Shown here piece by piece: positions 1 through 8,632 of a stretch of 64,000 nucleotides of DNA; the first letter of the stretch is position 1, and every line of letters begins with the position of its first letter. Under the pieces are notes generated by a model, which did not search any database, was not told the DNA's origin, and saw only the letters and a program-made list of their open reading frames with translations. The DNA is taken from contig NZ_LRUC01000008.1 in assembly GCF_001550095.1 (NCBI RefSeq), forward strand, positions 85,253 to 149,252, given 5' to 3'. This DNA is from Celeribacter ethanolicus. Its GTDB lineage: Bacteria > Pseudomonadota > Alphaproteobacteria > Rhodobacterales > Rhodobacteraceae. A program made the position numbers and the translations under genes.

Positions 1-707
1 GGGTGGATATGGTTAACAAATCGTTTACATCTCCCGCCGTGGTCACGGGTTTTCCCGAAATGTGGGCAGGATACTTTCCCGAGGCCAAGATCGTCCCCGA
101 CGATGACATCCTCGCCCTCGAAGAGGGCGCGCATGATCTGGTGATCCACGCCATGAGCCTGCATTGGGCAAACGATCCGGTCGGACAGCTCATCCAATGC
201 AATCGCGCGCTTAAGCCGGACGGGCTCATGATCGCCGCGTTTTTCGGGGATCAGACCCTCAATGAGCTGCGCGCCTGTCTCGGTCAGGCGGAGACGATGG
301 TCAGCGGCGGGCTGTCACCGCGCGTCCTGCCGATGGGGGAACTGCGCGATCTCGGTGCTTTGCTGCAACGTGCCTCCTTCGCCCTTCCGGTCGCGGACAA
401 GACCGTGCGCAAGGTGACCTACCCGTCCCTTTCGCGCATGGTCGAAGACCTGCGCGCCATGGGAGAAAGCAATGCTCTGACGGCCCGGCTCAGAATACCG
501 AGCCCGGCCCGACTCTTCGTGACAGCCGAACAACTCTACAAAGATCACTTTTCCGAAGACGGGCGACTGATCGCCACGTTCGACATGGTATTTCTCACCG
601 GTTGGGCACCGGATGAGAGCCAGCCGAAACCACTGATGCCCGGCTCCGCGAGGATGCGTCTGGCCGATGCGCTTCACACCGAAGAATTCAAGCTACCGGA
701 AGGCTGA
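1..707 (+). CDS. SAM-dependent methyltransferase, 5' end outside window
   Basis: The frame is already open at the left edge, so the true start lies upstream and about 234 codons are visible. The fragment has the shape of the C-terminal part of a class I methyltransferase of the BioC / NDUFAF5-like type: a stretch ending in HDLVIHAMSLHWANDP, followed by RALKPDGLMIAAFFG, as in the post-motif II and III region of those enzymes. The SAM-binding glycine motif should lie upstream and is not visible. The gene ends 58 bp before hemH on the same strand. The substrate cannot be told from the sequence; BioC-like and complex-I-assembly-like roles are both possible by family resemblance. Confidence 0.75.
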   Translation, partial: VDMVNKSFTSPAVVTGFPEMWAGYFPEAKIVPDDDILALEEGAHDLVIHAMSLHWANDPVGQLIQCNRALKPDGLMIAAFFGDQTLNELRACLGQAETMVSGGLSPRVLPMGELRDLGALLQRASFALPVADKTVRKVTYPSLSRMVEDLRAMGESNALTARLRIPSPARLFVTAEQLYKDHFSEDGRLIATFDMVFLTGWAPDESQPKPLMPGSARMRLADALHTEEFKLPEG

Positions 708-765
708 GCTTGACCCGCCCCCGAACCGACCTAAGCCTAGAACAAACAAAAATCAGGAAGATCAC

Positions 766-1851
766 ATGGGACTCATGAAGCCTTCGCGGCTGAACACCAA
801 CGCACCGGACGCCACCTGTCCGCTGCATGCGCCGAAAGACCATCCGAAAGTGCCCAGGGAAAAGATCGGCGTGTTGCTCGCCAATCTCGGAACCCCGGAC
901 GCCACGGATTACTGGTCGATGCGGCGGTATCTGGGTGAGTTCCTGTCCGACAAGCGGGTGATCGACTACCCTTGGTGGAAATGGCAACCGATTCTGCAAG
1001 GCATCGTTCTGACCTTCCGCCCCTCTAAATCCGGGGCGGCCTACAAGTCGATCTGGAACACCGAGGCGGATGAAAGCCCGTTGATGACGATCACCAAGGA
1101 GCAGGTGAGTGCAATCAAGATTGCGCTCGAAGCGGAATATGGCGATCGGGTCATGGTCGATTTCTGTATGCGTTACGGCAACCCCTCAACCAAATCCAAG
1201 GTTGAAGAACTGGTTGCCGAAGGCTGCTCGAAAATCCTGTTTTTCCCGCTCTACCCGCAATATGCCGGGGCCACGACAGCGACCGCAAATGATCAGTTCT
1301 TCCGCGCACTGATGGAAGAAAACTGGCAACCCGCGTCCCGCACCGTGCCACCCTATTTCGACGATCCCGCCTATATCGACGCCCTCGCGCAATCCGTCGA
1401 GCGCGCCTATGCGGCGGCGAAGCGCAAACCGGACATCCTGATCTGTTCCTATCACGGCCTGCCGGAACGCTACCTGAAAGAGGGCGGCGACCCCTATCAT
1501 TGCCAATGCCAGAAAACGACTCGGCTTTTGAAAGAGCGTCTGGGCTGGAACGAAACCCGGATCATGACCACCTTCCAGTCCAAATTTGGCCCCGAAGAGT
1601 GGCTTCAGCCCTATACGGTCGAAGAGGTCGCGCGTCAGGCCGGGAAAGGCAACAAGAGCATTGCTGTCTGCGCCCCGGCCTTTTCCGCCGATTGCATCGA
1701 GACGCTCGAAGAGATCAACGAAGAGATCAGGGAAAGCTTTGAGCACGCAGGCGGTGAGGATTTTCTCTATATCCCCTGTCTCAACGCGGACCCGCTGCAC
1801 ATCAGCGCGCTGGTCGGTCAGGTCAGGAAAAACCTTGCCGGATGGGTGTAA
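766..1851 (+). CDS. hemH: ferrochelatase
   Basis: This is the last enzyme of haem synthesis and inserts ferrous iron into protoporphyrin IX. The 361-residue product has the family hallmarks in order: GVLLANLGTPD near the N-terminus, RYLGEFLSDKRVIDYP, the segment ILICSYHGLPERYLKEGGDPY with the conserved metal-site histidine in SYHGLP, and a C-terminal CPAFSADCIETLEEI block with the conserved glutamate. I chose the ATG at 766 because AGGAAG lies just upstream; the reading frame also extends upstream without a good start. A strong hairpin terminator follows 30 bp after the stop. Other haem genes in the window are hemJ, hemW and hemD, all at separate loci. Confidence 0.97.
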   Translation: MGLMKPSRLNTNAPDATCPLHAPKDHPKVPREKIGVLLANLGTPDATDYWSMRRYLGEFLSDKRVIDYPWWKWQPILQGIVLTFRPSKSGAAYKSIWNTEADESPLMTITKEQVSAIKIALEAEYGDRVMVDFCMRYGNPSTKSKVEELVAEGCSKILFFPLYPQYAGATTATANDQFFRALMEENWQPASRTVPPYFDDPAYIDALAQSVERAYAAAKRKPDILICSYHGLPERYLKEGGDPYHCQCQKTTRLLKERLGWNETRIMTTFQSKFGPEEWLQPYTVEEVARQAGKGNKSIAVCAPAFSADCIETLEEINEEIRESFEHAGGEDFLYIPCLNADPLHISALVGQVRKNLAGWV

Positions 1852-1880
1852 CCCCTCCGGCCCATCCTCTGGACAAATGA

Positions 1881-1914
1881 AAAGGGCGGTTCAAAAGAAC
1901 CGCCCTTTCAATTC
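1881..1914. terminator. bidirectional intrinsic terminator between hemH and a small membrane-protein gene
   Basis: A perfect 12-bp stem (1881-1892 with 1897-1908) encloses an AAAA loop. The A-run on one side and T-run on the other let it work on both strands, and it lies between two convergent genes. Confidence 0.85.
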
Positions 1915-1932
1915 TGTTGTGTCTGGCGACGA

Positions 1933-2118
1933 TTAGTCGGCAGCAACAGCAGCAGCCACCAGAGCCAGGATCAGAAGCGGCACAACGTAGCCACCAGCGG
2001 ACGAAGAAGAGGTTTCTTCGACAACAACCGGAGCTTCGATGACCGGCTCAGAGTAGCCGCCAGCAAAAGAAGCGGTGCCAGCCAGAGCGAAAACGGCAGC
2101 AACAGCGAGTTTTTTCAT
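1933..2118 (-). CDS. small signal-peptide plus C-terminal membrane-helix protein
   Basis: A 61-residue protein. An N-terminal signal peptide (KKLAVAAVFALAGTASFA, likely cleaved after the second Ala of SFA) is followed by a short acidic, Val/Pro/Ser-rich linker (about residues 20-42) and a hydrophobic C-terminal helix rich in Leu, Ala and Val ending in Ala-Asp. I preferred the ATG at 2118 over the TTG two codons earlier because AAGGAGG is 7 nt from the ATG. A promoter-like pair lies 50-80 bp upstream and the gene is convergent with hemH, sharing its terminator. The strong RBS, promoter and signal sequence argue that it is a real gene. I recognise no functional family. Confidence 0.75.
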   Translation of the reverse strand: MKKLAVAAVFALAGTASFAGGYSEPVIEAPVVVEETSSSSAGGYVVPLLILALVAAAVAAD

Positions 2119-2172
2119 AGTCAATCCTCCTTGAACCCCACGACAGAGGGCAGGTTTGTTTCACACAATCAG

Positions 2173-2201
2173 CTATATGAACCAATCGTGAGCAAAATCA
2201 A
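2173..2201 (-). promoter_or_regulatory. sigma70-like promoter for the small membrane-protein gene
   Basis: Read on the minus strand, TTGATT (2201-2196) and ATATAG (2178-2173) are separated by 17 bp. The predicted leader is about 48 nt and contains the AAGGAGG ribosome site. Confidence 0.45.
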
Positions 2202-2241
2202 TTGCTCCTTTGATCCTGCCATATTTTCCGACCTCTTGTCG

Positions 2242-2835
2242 TCAAATTAGCAACACTTGCGTGCCGACCTTGGCGAGCTGAAACAGCTCCGCGATGTGTT
2301 CGTTGTACAAACCTATGCACCCGTTCGAGGACCGACGCCCGATCTTGCGCGTGTCGTGGGTGCCGTGGATACGGTAATACTGCCAGCTCAGATAAAGCGC
2401 ATGAGTGCCCAGCGGATTGTTCGGACCGGGACCAACAAAGTCGGGCCATTCGGGATTGCGTTGCTTCATCGACGGCGTCGGCGCCCAACTCGGCCCCTCG
2501 ACCTTGCGGATTACCTCGGTCCGTCCGCGACGGGTCAGATCCTCGCTCAACGGCACGGAGGTCGGGTAGAGTTTATAGATGCTCTGGTCTTCGCTCCAGA
2601 AATGCAGTGCCCGAGAGGTCGTGTCCACAAGGATCGCCCCGTTGCGCAGATTGCTGAAATAGGGTCGCCAATCCAGCGAGCGAAAGCTCGAAATGTTGCG
2701 GCGCACCACGGTCGAGAGATCGTTCTCCATCTCCGTCGTCCCTTCCGACTGCGCAAGCGCAGGCGTGCTCAACAGCGCGACACTCCCGGCCACGAAACTG
2801 CGCCGGGAAAACTTGAAAACGGGGGCTTTACTCAT
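2242..2835 (-). CDS. YkuD-family L,D-transpeptidase, twin-arginine exported
   Basis: A 197-residue exported protein. The N-terminus carries a twin-arginine signal (FSRRSFVAGSVALLSTPALA), so export of a folded protein is likely. The YkuD domain covers roughly residues 60-197: a FVGPGPNNPLGTHALYLSW strand, HGTHDTRKIGRR and the catalytic segment SSNGCIGL with the nucleophilic cysteine. Family members form 3-3 cross-links in peptidoglycan or attach proteins to it. The residue before GC is Asn where the classical motif has His, a known variation. The start at 2835 was chosen because the twin-arginine signal follows directly; the frame extends another 46 codons upstream without signal character. 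The CAP-domain lipoprotein gene is divergent, about 200 bp away. Confidence 0.85.
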   Translation of the reverse strand: MSKAPVFKFSRRSFVAGSVALLSTPALAQSEGTTEMENDLSTVVRRNISSFRSLDWRPYFSNLRNGAILVDTTSRALHFWSEDQSIYKLYPTSVPLSEDLTRRGRTEVIRKVEGPSWAPTPSMKQRNPEWPDFVGPGPNNPLGTHALYLSWQYYRIHGTHDTRKIGRRSSNGCIGLYNEHIAELFQLAKVGTQVLLI

Positions 2836-3040
2836 GAGACTTCGCCATTTCGTGATGTGAGCTTGATCGCCATGCGTTATATGGCGCGTTTGTTGCAGTC
2901 GCAAATCAAACAATCGTTCATGGGCGCCCCTCATGGCGAAAAGCCGCGAACAGGATTTGATCCCGGCCCGCAAAGCGATTAACTCATGCCAATCATCTTG
3001 GCCAAAAATCCCGGCCGCTAAAGTTCATGGAGTATCCGGA

Positions 3041-3577
3041 ATGTCGCGCATCGTCGCCATCCTCATGTTGGCCCTGGTCGGTCTGACCGCTTGTGAAACA
3101 CCGACCGAACGTCTTGGCCCCGATGGCAAGCCCCTGCCCCGCGTCTATCGCGTCCACGCCAAGGACGAAGCGACGATCCAGTATCGCATGCTCGATTCGA
3201 TCAACGCCCTGCGGTCCGCCGCCGGCGAACGTCCGGTACAGCTCAACGCCAACCTAAACGCCGCCGCCGCAACCCATTCGCGCGACATGCACGTCCAGAA
3301 CCGCCCTTGGCATTTCGGCTCCGACGGCTCTTCGCCGCTCGATCGGGTGACACGCTCGGGCTACAGCGGACTGATGCTGGGCGAGAATATTTCCGAGACC
3401 TACGAGACCGAGCTCGAGACTCTTTCAGCTTGGATGGAGCAGCCCGACACGCGTGACGTCATCCTCGACAGCCGCGCCACCGATATCGGCTTTGCCTGGT
3501 ATCAGGAGGACAGCGGCAAGCTCTGGTGGACCCTGCTGATCGGGGCGCAGACCGCACAGGCCTACGCCGCCAACTAA
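3041..3577 (+). CDS. CAP-domain (SCP-like) lipoprotein
   Basis: A 178-residue protein with a lipoprotein signal: a hydrophobic stretch (IVAILMLALVG) followed by the lipobox LTAC, giving a mature N-terminal cysteine near residue 18. The CAP domain fills the rest: a LDSINALRSAAG helix, THSRDMHVQNRPWHFGSDG with the conserved histidine, GENIS, and a final SGKLWWTLLIGA strand. Bacterial CAP proteins are extracytoplasmic and their biochemical role is mostly unsettled. It sits between two YkuD-family genes, which suggests envelope work. The ATG at 3041 is the start that gives the lipoprotein signal. Confidence 0.85.
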   Translation: MSRIVAILMLALVGLTACETPTERLGPDGKPLPRVYRVHAKDEATIQYRMLDSINALRSAAGERPVQLNANLNAAAATHSRDMHVQNRPWHFGSDGSSPLDRVTRSGYSGLMLGENISETYETELETLSAWMEQPDTRDVILDSRATDIGFAWYQEDSGKLWWTLLIGAQTAQAYAAN

Positions 3578-3594
3578 GGCGTAGCATCCAGATA

Positions 3595-4095
3595 TTACGG
3601 GAAAATATCGACTTGGGTGCCGTTCTGCACCATCATGTAGATTTTCTCGATATGGCGATCCTTGACGGCGATGCACCCCGCAGTCCAGTCCTTGCCCTTG
3701 CCACGGTTCTCACCGGCCCGGCCATGGATGAAAATATCACCTCCGGGACGCCGCCCCATTGCCTGAGCATAGGCGGCATCTTCGGCGTTCGGATAGGAAA
3801 TCCCAAGCGACAGGTGATAGGCGGAATTCGGATTGCGGCGGTCGATGATATAGCTGCCTTCCGGCGTCTTGCCATCGCCCTCGAATTGCTTCGGACCGAC
3901 CGGATTGCCACCCAGACCGATCTTGTACTCCTGAACGATCTCATCTCCATGCAGGAGATAAAGTCTGCGCCGCTCCTTGTAGATCACCACCCGGGTAATC
4001 TCCGGCCCCGAATAGGGCTTCAGTTCGCGTGCAAACGCAGCTTTGGAAAAGGCCAGCGCAGAGGCTGCCGAGACAAGGAAAACCCGCCGTTTCAT
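3595..4095 (-). CDS. YkuD-domain murein enzyme of the YafK/DpaA-like type
   Basis: A 166-residue exported protein. It starts MKRRVFLVSAASALAFSKAAFA, a signal peptide with an Arg pair, so Tat or Sec export is possible. The catalytic half reads DIFIHGRAG followed by DWTAGCIAV, with His and Cys in the order typical of YkuD domains; the spacing and the WTxGCIAV form resemble the YafK (DpaA) branch, whose E. coli member detaches Braun lipoprotein from peptidoglycan. Whether this enzyme joins or cuts cannot be decided from sequence. An in-frame GTG two codons upstream is an alternative start. It is convergent with the CAP lipoprotein gene, 17 bp away. Confidence 0.85.
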   Translation of the reverse strand: MKRRVFLVSAASALAFSKAAFARELKPYSGPEITRVVIYKERRRLYLLHGDEIVQEYKIGLGGNPVGPKQFEGDGKTPEGSYIIDRRNPNSAYHLSLGISYPNAEDAAYAQAMGRRPGGDIFIHGRAGENRGKGKDWTAGCIAVKDRHIEKIYMMVQNGTQVDIFP

Positions 4096-4168
4096 GATCA
4101 CTACCCGATCTTTGTTTTTTCCACTCCATACACCGGATCGGCAAATCCCGCCAAATCATTTTCGCAGA

Positions 4169-5383
4169 TCAGGCGCGTCGAAAACAGGCGGCAATTTCAA
4201 CATGGGTCGACCAGCGGAACTGATCCACTGGCACGATCCACTCAAACTCAAAGCCCGAATCGATAAGCTGTTTGGCATCACGGGCAAAGGTGATTGCGTT
4301 ACAGGACACGAATCCCACACGCGTCAGATTGCTTTTGGAGATTTCCGCGCATTGCGCCTGCGCCCCTGCCCGCGGCGGGTCTATCACAGCGGCATCGAAT
4401 CGGTTGAGTTCATCGCTGCGCGCAGGCTGCCGGAACAGATCCCGCGTCTCGACAGACATACGTTTCAGCCCCGGTGCCTGGCGCCAGCCTTTCATCAACG
4501 CATCGAGCATATCGGAGACACCTTCGACCGCATGCACCTCGGCACTTTCCGCCAGAGGCAGAGAAAACGTACCGCAACCAGCAAAGAGGTCGATAATTCG
4601 CTCCGCATCGCCAACCGCCCGCTGCATCAGCGCCACCAGAGCGGCCTGCCCTGCGGCGGTCGCCTGCAAAAATGCACCCGGGGGCGGAACGACGAGAGCT
4701 TTACCGAAACTCAGGAAGGGCAGCGCCTCCCCAGCAAGATCTTCGCCATTCCACGACAAGCGAGACAGACCCAAATCCCGCACGAATTGGCCCAATTCGA
4801 CCCGCATCCCGAGATCGAGCGGCTTGCCATTCCGAACCGAAATATCCAGCCCACTGTCGGAGGCGATCACGGTGATGTCCATCTCTCCGCGCCGCGATCC
4901 CCCCAGTTCGACCAGCCGTTCCAGATCGGCGTAATGTGCCATGATTTCAGGCACCATCAGGATGCAATCCGGCACCGGCACCAGACTGTCGGAGGCGCGG
5001 GCATGAAGTCCGAGCATCACACCCTTTTTCGTCCGCCTTCCATGAAACACTGCACGTCGTCGACTTTGCGTTGGAGAGGTCAAAATAGGCTCTAACCCGG
5101 TGGAAATCCCCTGATGACGCAATGCGGTGGCGACAAAATCGGTTTTCCACTGCGCCACGAAATCATCCGAGGCATGTTGCAGGGCACAGCCTCCACAAGC
5201 CCTGGCATGTCGGCACGCAGGCTTCACCCGGTCGGGCGACGGCGTGACAATACGGACGTCTGCGATCCGCCCCTCGGCAGGCGTACCTTCGACCACCTCC
5301 CCCGGCAAAGCGTTCGGCACGAAGAGGCCTTCCGCCGTAATGCCATCGCCCTTATGGCCCAACCGCTGAATGACGTACTCCAT
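4169..5383 (-). CDS. class I SAM-dependent RNA 5-methyluridine methyltransferase (RlmD/TrmA-like)
   Basis: A 404-residue enzyme of the COG2265 group, which methylates uridine C5 in rRNA or tRNA. It has a short N-terminal TRAM-like segment (GHKGDGIT...LPGEVVEG), then four cysteines spaced as in iron-sulfur members (C57-x5-C63-x2-C66 and C140). The SAM-binding DLFAGCGTFSLPLAE, the PPRAGA motif, the catalytic FVSCN cysteine near residue 365 and the C-terminal HVE glutamate follow. The gene overlaps the end of cca by one base (TGATG), implying translational coupling. The target base is not deducible. The ATG at 5383 is preferred to an upstream start because the TRAM-like segment begins there. Confidence 0.9.
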   Translation of the reverse strand: MEYVIQRLGHKGDGITAEGLFVPNALPGEVVEGTPAEGRIADVRIVTPSPDRVKPACRHARACGGCALQHASDDFVAQWKTDFVATALRHQGISTGLEPILTSPTQSRRRAVFHGRRTKKGVMLGLHARASDSLVPVPDCILMVPEIMAHYADLERLVELGGSRRGEMDITVIASDSGLDISVRNGKPLDLGMRVELGQFVRDLGLSRLSWNGEDLAGEALPFLSFGKALVVPPPGAFLQATAAGQAALVALMQRAVGDAERIIDLFAGCGTFSLPLAESAEVHAVEGVSDMLDALMKGWRQAPGLKRMSVETRDLFRQPARSDELNRFDAAVIDPPRAGAQAQCAEISKSNLTRVGFVSCNAITFARDAKQLIDSGFEFEWIVPVDQFRWSTHVEIAACFRRA

Positions 5384-6534
5384 CAGCCTCTCTCCACACC
5401 TCGCAACAGCTCTTCTTTCGTGAGACGAAAGCTGCTGTCGATCCAATCCTGCTCAAGCCGCTTTAAAGCCGCGCCCAACTCTTTCCCGAAAAGAGAGGCC
5501 ATCAGATCACACGCCGCAATCGGAAACTGCGCCGCCAGGCCTTCGCGTATATCTTTTGCAAGCGTCTCCGGCAAAGGCTGTTCCAGAAAGGCCGCGCGCA
5601 GGGTCATGGCCCCTATCGCAATCGTTTCACCCTCCCGATAGGCAATTTCCTGAGCGCTTTGCATTCCGAGAGCGGCTTCTCGCAAGGCCCGATAATACCG
5701 GATTTGAGGCTTCGACAGACGCAAAAGCTCCGCCACATCGAAATCCCCCAGAGCCGCAAGACGCAGGATCGGATCGGGCGCCCGCTCCAGAGAGGTCAGA
5801 ATGAAAAGCGCCTTGGTCGACGCGCCCGGCAAAAGCGCATTCAACACCCCGCTCTGATCCATTGCGCCCAGCGCACGATCAGGTGAGGTGGCGGACAAGA
5901 GTTTGATCATCTCATGCCCGATCCGTTCCCGAGACAGGCGCGCGAGGCCATCGATATGCGCAGCACAGGCCGAGAGTCCATCGGGGTCGAGCCCCGCCTC
6001 GTCATCCCCATACCAAGCGTGAAACCGAAAAAACCGCAGAATTCGTAAGTAATCCTCACGAATCCGCTGTACTGGATCGTCAATGAACCGCACCCGTCTC
6101 GCCTCAAGATCCGAAAGCCCGCCAAGCGGATCGACGATGCGGCCATCGGCCTTCGCATAAAGTGCATTCATCGTAAAATCGCGCCGATGTGCATCCTCCT
6201 CGAGCGTCTCGGCAAAGGCCACGACGGCACGACGCCCGTCGGTTTCCACGTCCTTGCGAAAAGTCGTGATCTCGAAAGGCTCCCCCTCGACAACCACCGT
6301 GATCGTCCCGTGATCAATGCCGGTCGGAATCGCCTTGAACCCCGCGGCTTTGGCCAGTTCCACGGTGCGCTCCGGGCGCACCCGCGTGGCAATGTCGAGA
6401 TCGCTGACCGGCACACCCAACAGGCTGTTGCGAACACAGCCGCCCACGAAATAAGCCTCCTCCCCCGCCTCGGAAAACATCGACATGATGCATTGCGCGG
6501 GAGAGCTTTCGATCCAGTCCGCCGTAAGTTTCAT
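5383..6534 (-). CDS. cca: CCA-adding tRNA nucleotidyltransferase family protein
   Basis: A 383-residue nucleotidyltransferase of the class II CCA-adding / poly(A) polymerase family. The catalytic head shows YFVGGCVRNSLLG, then SDLDIAT with the two metal-binding aspartates, and the RRDFTMNALYA block, followed by the DPLGGLSDLEARRVRFIDDP and LRILRFFRFHAWYG segments. The role would be to build or repair the 3' CCA of tRNAs. Some tRNA genes encode CCA (the tRNA-Thr here does), so repair may be part of the job. It overlaps the upstream Nudix gene by ATGA and the downstream methyltransferase gene by one base. CCA-adding is preferred over poly(A) polymerase by overall resemblance only. Confidence 0.93.
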   Translation of the reverse strand: MKLTADWIESSPAQCIMSMFSEAGEEAYFVGGCVRNSLLGVPVSDLDIATRVRPERTVELAKAAGFKAIPTGIDHGTITVVVEGEPFEITTFRKDVETDGRRAVVAFAETLEEDAHRRDFTMNALYAKADGRIVDPLGGLSDLEARRVRFIDDPVQRIREDYLRILRFFRFHAWYGDDEAGLDPDGLSACAAHIDGLARLSRERIGHEMIKLLSATSPDRALGAMDQSGVLNALLPGASTKALFILTSLERAPDPILRLAALGDFDVAELLRLSKPQIRYYRALREAALGMQSAQEIAYREGETIAIGAMTLRAAFLEQPLPETLAKDIREGLAAQFPIAACDLMASLFGKELGAALKRLEQDWIDSSFRLTKEELLRGVERG

Positions 6535-7136
6535 AACCCGCTCACCCGATCCGCAAGCACACGCAAGATCCGCGCTGTCGCTCCCCAGATGTAATAGGGC
6601 CCATATGGCACGGTGTAGAAGGAACGCATCTGACCGCGCCAGCGTCGGGACTGGATGGAGAAGTTCTTGGCATCAAGCACATGGGACAGAGGAACTTCGA
6701 AAACTTCAGAAACTTCCCCCTCTTCGGCAATTGGCGTGAAATCACCTCTGATCCAGCCCAAAACCGGGAACATTTCAAATTGCGTCACAGTTTCATGGGT
6801 CGGAAGCTCCCCCAAAACCTCGACAAGAGAGCGCGGCAGGCCGATCTCTTCGGTCGCTTCGCGCAGGGCGGCATCAATGGGGTCGCGGTCCGTGGGATCG
6901 ACACGCCCGCCCGGAAACGCGATCTGACCGGGGTGATGTTTCAACGCCGAGGAGCGTTTGGTAAGGATCAGCCGCAGCCCCTGAGGCGTGTCTCGGATCG
7001 GCACGAGAACACCCGCAGGGCGCAGTTTCGCCGTCGCAGCCGGACGCAGGTCTCGGTTCAGGTCAAAATCCGAAGAAGATGCCCCCGGATCACTCAGCAG
7101 AGCCTTGAGGGTATCCCGATCAATCGGCGTCACCAT
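6531..7136 (-). CDS. Nudix hydrolase, coenzyme-A pyrophosphatase type
   Basis: A 201-residue protein. The Nudix box begins at GGRVDPTDRDPIDAALREAT and ends EEIGL, with the metal-binding REATEE glutamates. Directly before it stands LTKRSSALKHHPGQIAFPGG, the extra motif typical of the CoA pyrophosphatase (UPF0035, NudL/Pcd1) branch, which cleaves CoA or its oxidised forms to phosphopantetheine and 3',5'-ADP. The first 17 bases lie inside the end of hslO and the gene hands over to cca through ATGA, so hslO, this gene, cca and the methyltransferase form one leftward unit. The ATG at 7136 is chosen by alignment with relatives. Confidence 0.9.
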   Translation of the reverse strand: MVTPIDRDTLKALLSDPGASSSDFDLNRDLRPAATAKLRPAGVLVPIRDTPQGLRLILTKRSSALKHHPGQIAFPGGRVDPTDRDPIDAALREATEEIGLPRSLVEVLGELPTHETVTQFEMFPVLGWIRGDFTPIAEEGEVSEVFEVPLSHVLDAKNFSIQSRRWRGQMRSFYTVPYGPYYIWGATARILRVLADRVSGL

Positions 7137-8121
7137 CTGGGCTTTCCTCCGCTTCGAACCCGACGGTTTTCGGGTCGAGCACATAATGCGCGCCGCAGAA
7201 CTGGCAATCTGCCGTCACGACACCCTCGTCGGTGGTCATGCGCGAAATATCCTTGGCCGAATAGATCGACAGGCTCTGACGCACCTTTTCCTCCGAACAG
7301 TTACAGCCAAAATGCACAGGTTGCGGGTCGAACACGCGGGGACGTTCCTCGTGGAACAGGCGCACGAGCAATTCCGTCGGCTGCACATGCGGACCGATCA
7401 GTTCCATATCCTCGACCGTATCGAGCAGAATATTGGCCCGGTTCCAGTCCTCGAAATCGTCATCGTTCAGGATGTCGGCCGCCTGCAAAAGACCGTCACC
7501 GTCCTCGTTGTCCTGTTGTGCGGCGAAAGGCGAAGCTTTCGGCATTTTCTGGAGCATGATGCCACCAGCACGCCAATGCTCCTCCCCTCCCGCCAGACGG
7601 GTGGTGCCGAAAGTTGTGGAAAATCGCGTCGGCAATTGCTCCGATTGCGCGAAATAGGTCTCGGCACAGGACGACAGAGAACCGCCCGAAATCGGGGTGA
7701 TGCCCTGATAGGGCACCATCCCCTTGCCCTGGTCGATCAGGATCGCAAAATAGCCTTTGCCGATCTGGGAAAACGCATCGACACGCGGCAAAAGCCGATT
7801 GGCATCGAAGGATGCATAGGCGCGGATACGCGCCGGTTCGCCCTCGGCAGTGGGCGCATAGTAATCGGTCGCGATCAGACGTGCCGGACCATCGCCGCGC
7901 ACCTGAAGGGAAAGTTTCCAGCGCAGCTTCATCGTCTGGCCGATCATTGCCGTCAAAAGCGCCATTTCCGCGACCAGGGCCTCGATTTCCGGCGGGTAGG
8001 CATGCTGTGCGAGGATGCGATTGAGCACCCCGTCGAGACGCGCCACGCGCCCGCGGATGTCCGAGGCATCCAGTTGGAAAGGCAGGACGGTATCGTCCCA
8101 GGCAATTTTCGATCCGAGCAT
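7120..8121 (-). CDS. hslO: Hsp33 redox-regulated chaperone
   Basis: A 333-residue holdase chaperone that protects proteins during oxidative unfolding. The C-terminal redox switch is intact: GCNCSEEKV and, about 30 residues on, DCQFCGAHY give the CxC...CxxC zinc centre. Oxidation of these cysteines releases zinc and activates the chaperone. Upstream the body shows the family segments LVAEMALLTAMIGQTMKLRWKLSLQ, RGDGP and GYFAILIDQGKGMVPYQGI. It is the first gene of the leftward hslO-Nudix-cca-methyltransferase cluster and diverges from a second Nudix gene 79 bp away. Confidence 0.95.
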   Translation of the reverse strand: MLGSKIAWDDTVLPFQLDASDIRGRVARLDGVLNRILAQHAYPPEIEALVAEMALLTAMIGQTMKLRWKLSLQVRGDGPARLIATDYYAPTAEGEPARIRAYASFDANRLLPRVDAFSQIGKGYFAILIDQGKGMVPYQGITPISGGSLSSCAETYFAQSEQLPTRFSTTFGTTRLAGGEEHWRAGGIMLQKMPKASPFAAQQDNEDGDGLLQAADILNDDDFEDWNRANILLDTVEDMELIGPHVQPTELLVRLFHEERPRVFDPQPVHFGCNCSEEKVRQSLSIYSAKDISRMTTDEGVVTADCQFCGAHYVLDPKTVGFEAEESPDGDAD

Positions 8122-8200
8122 TTGTGCTTCCCCTCAGCTTCGGCGCTGGAATATCCTGTTCATATAGGCGGAACAACCACCGAAGAAAGGCAGGGCAGAC

Positions 8201-8632
8201 ATGCGGCGATACGGAGAACCCAGACTTGAGGGACAATCTTACCGTGCCCGCCCCGGGGCCTATGCCATCCTGCCGAAGAACGGACGGCTGCTGTTGACTT
8301 ATCAGGCAGGCATCCACAATGAATTCCAACTCCCCGGGGGCGGGATCGACCCGGGCGAAAGTCCGGTGACGACCCTGCATCGCGAAGTCTTCGAAGAAAC
8401 CGGCTGGCGGATCGCACAGCCGCGCTTTCTCGGAGCCTTTCGACGGTTTGTGTTCATGCCCGAATACGATCTCTGGGCCGAAAAGATTTGTCACATCTAT
8501 CGGGCGCATCCGGTCCGCAAACTGGCCGAGCCGCCAGAAGAAGATCACTCCGTCCATTGGGCAAGCCCCGAACAAGCCATAGTCAGCCTTGGAAATCCCG
8601 GTGACCGGGCCTTTCTTCAGCGCGTGTTCTGA
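8201..8632 (+). CDS. Nudix hydrolase
   Basis: A 143-residue single-domain Nudix protein. The box GGGIDPGESPVTTLHREVFE followed by ETGW is complete. The substrate cannot be read from sequence; the fold is shared by (d)NTP, ADP-sugar and mRNA-cap-like hydrolases. It starts 79 bp from hslO on the opposite strand. Its last 16 bases overlap, tail to tail, the end of the receiver-PP2C gene, so the two stop codons lie inside each other's frames. Confidence 0.88.
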   Translation: MRRYGEPRLEGQSYRARPGAYAILPKNGRLLLTYQAGIHNEFQLPGGGIDPGESPVTTLHREVFEETGWRIAQPRFLGAFRRFVFMPEYDLWAEKICHIYRAHPVRKLAEPPEEDHSVHWASPEQAIVSLGNPGDRAFLQRVF

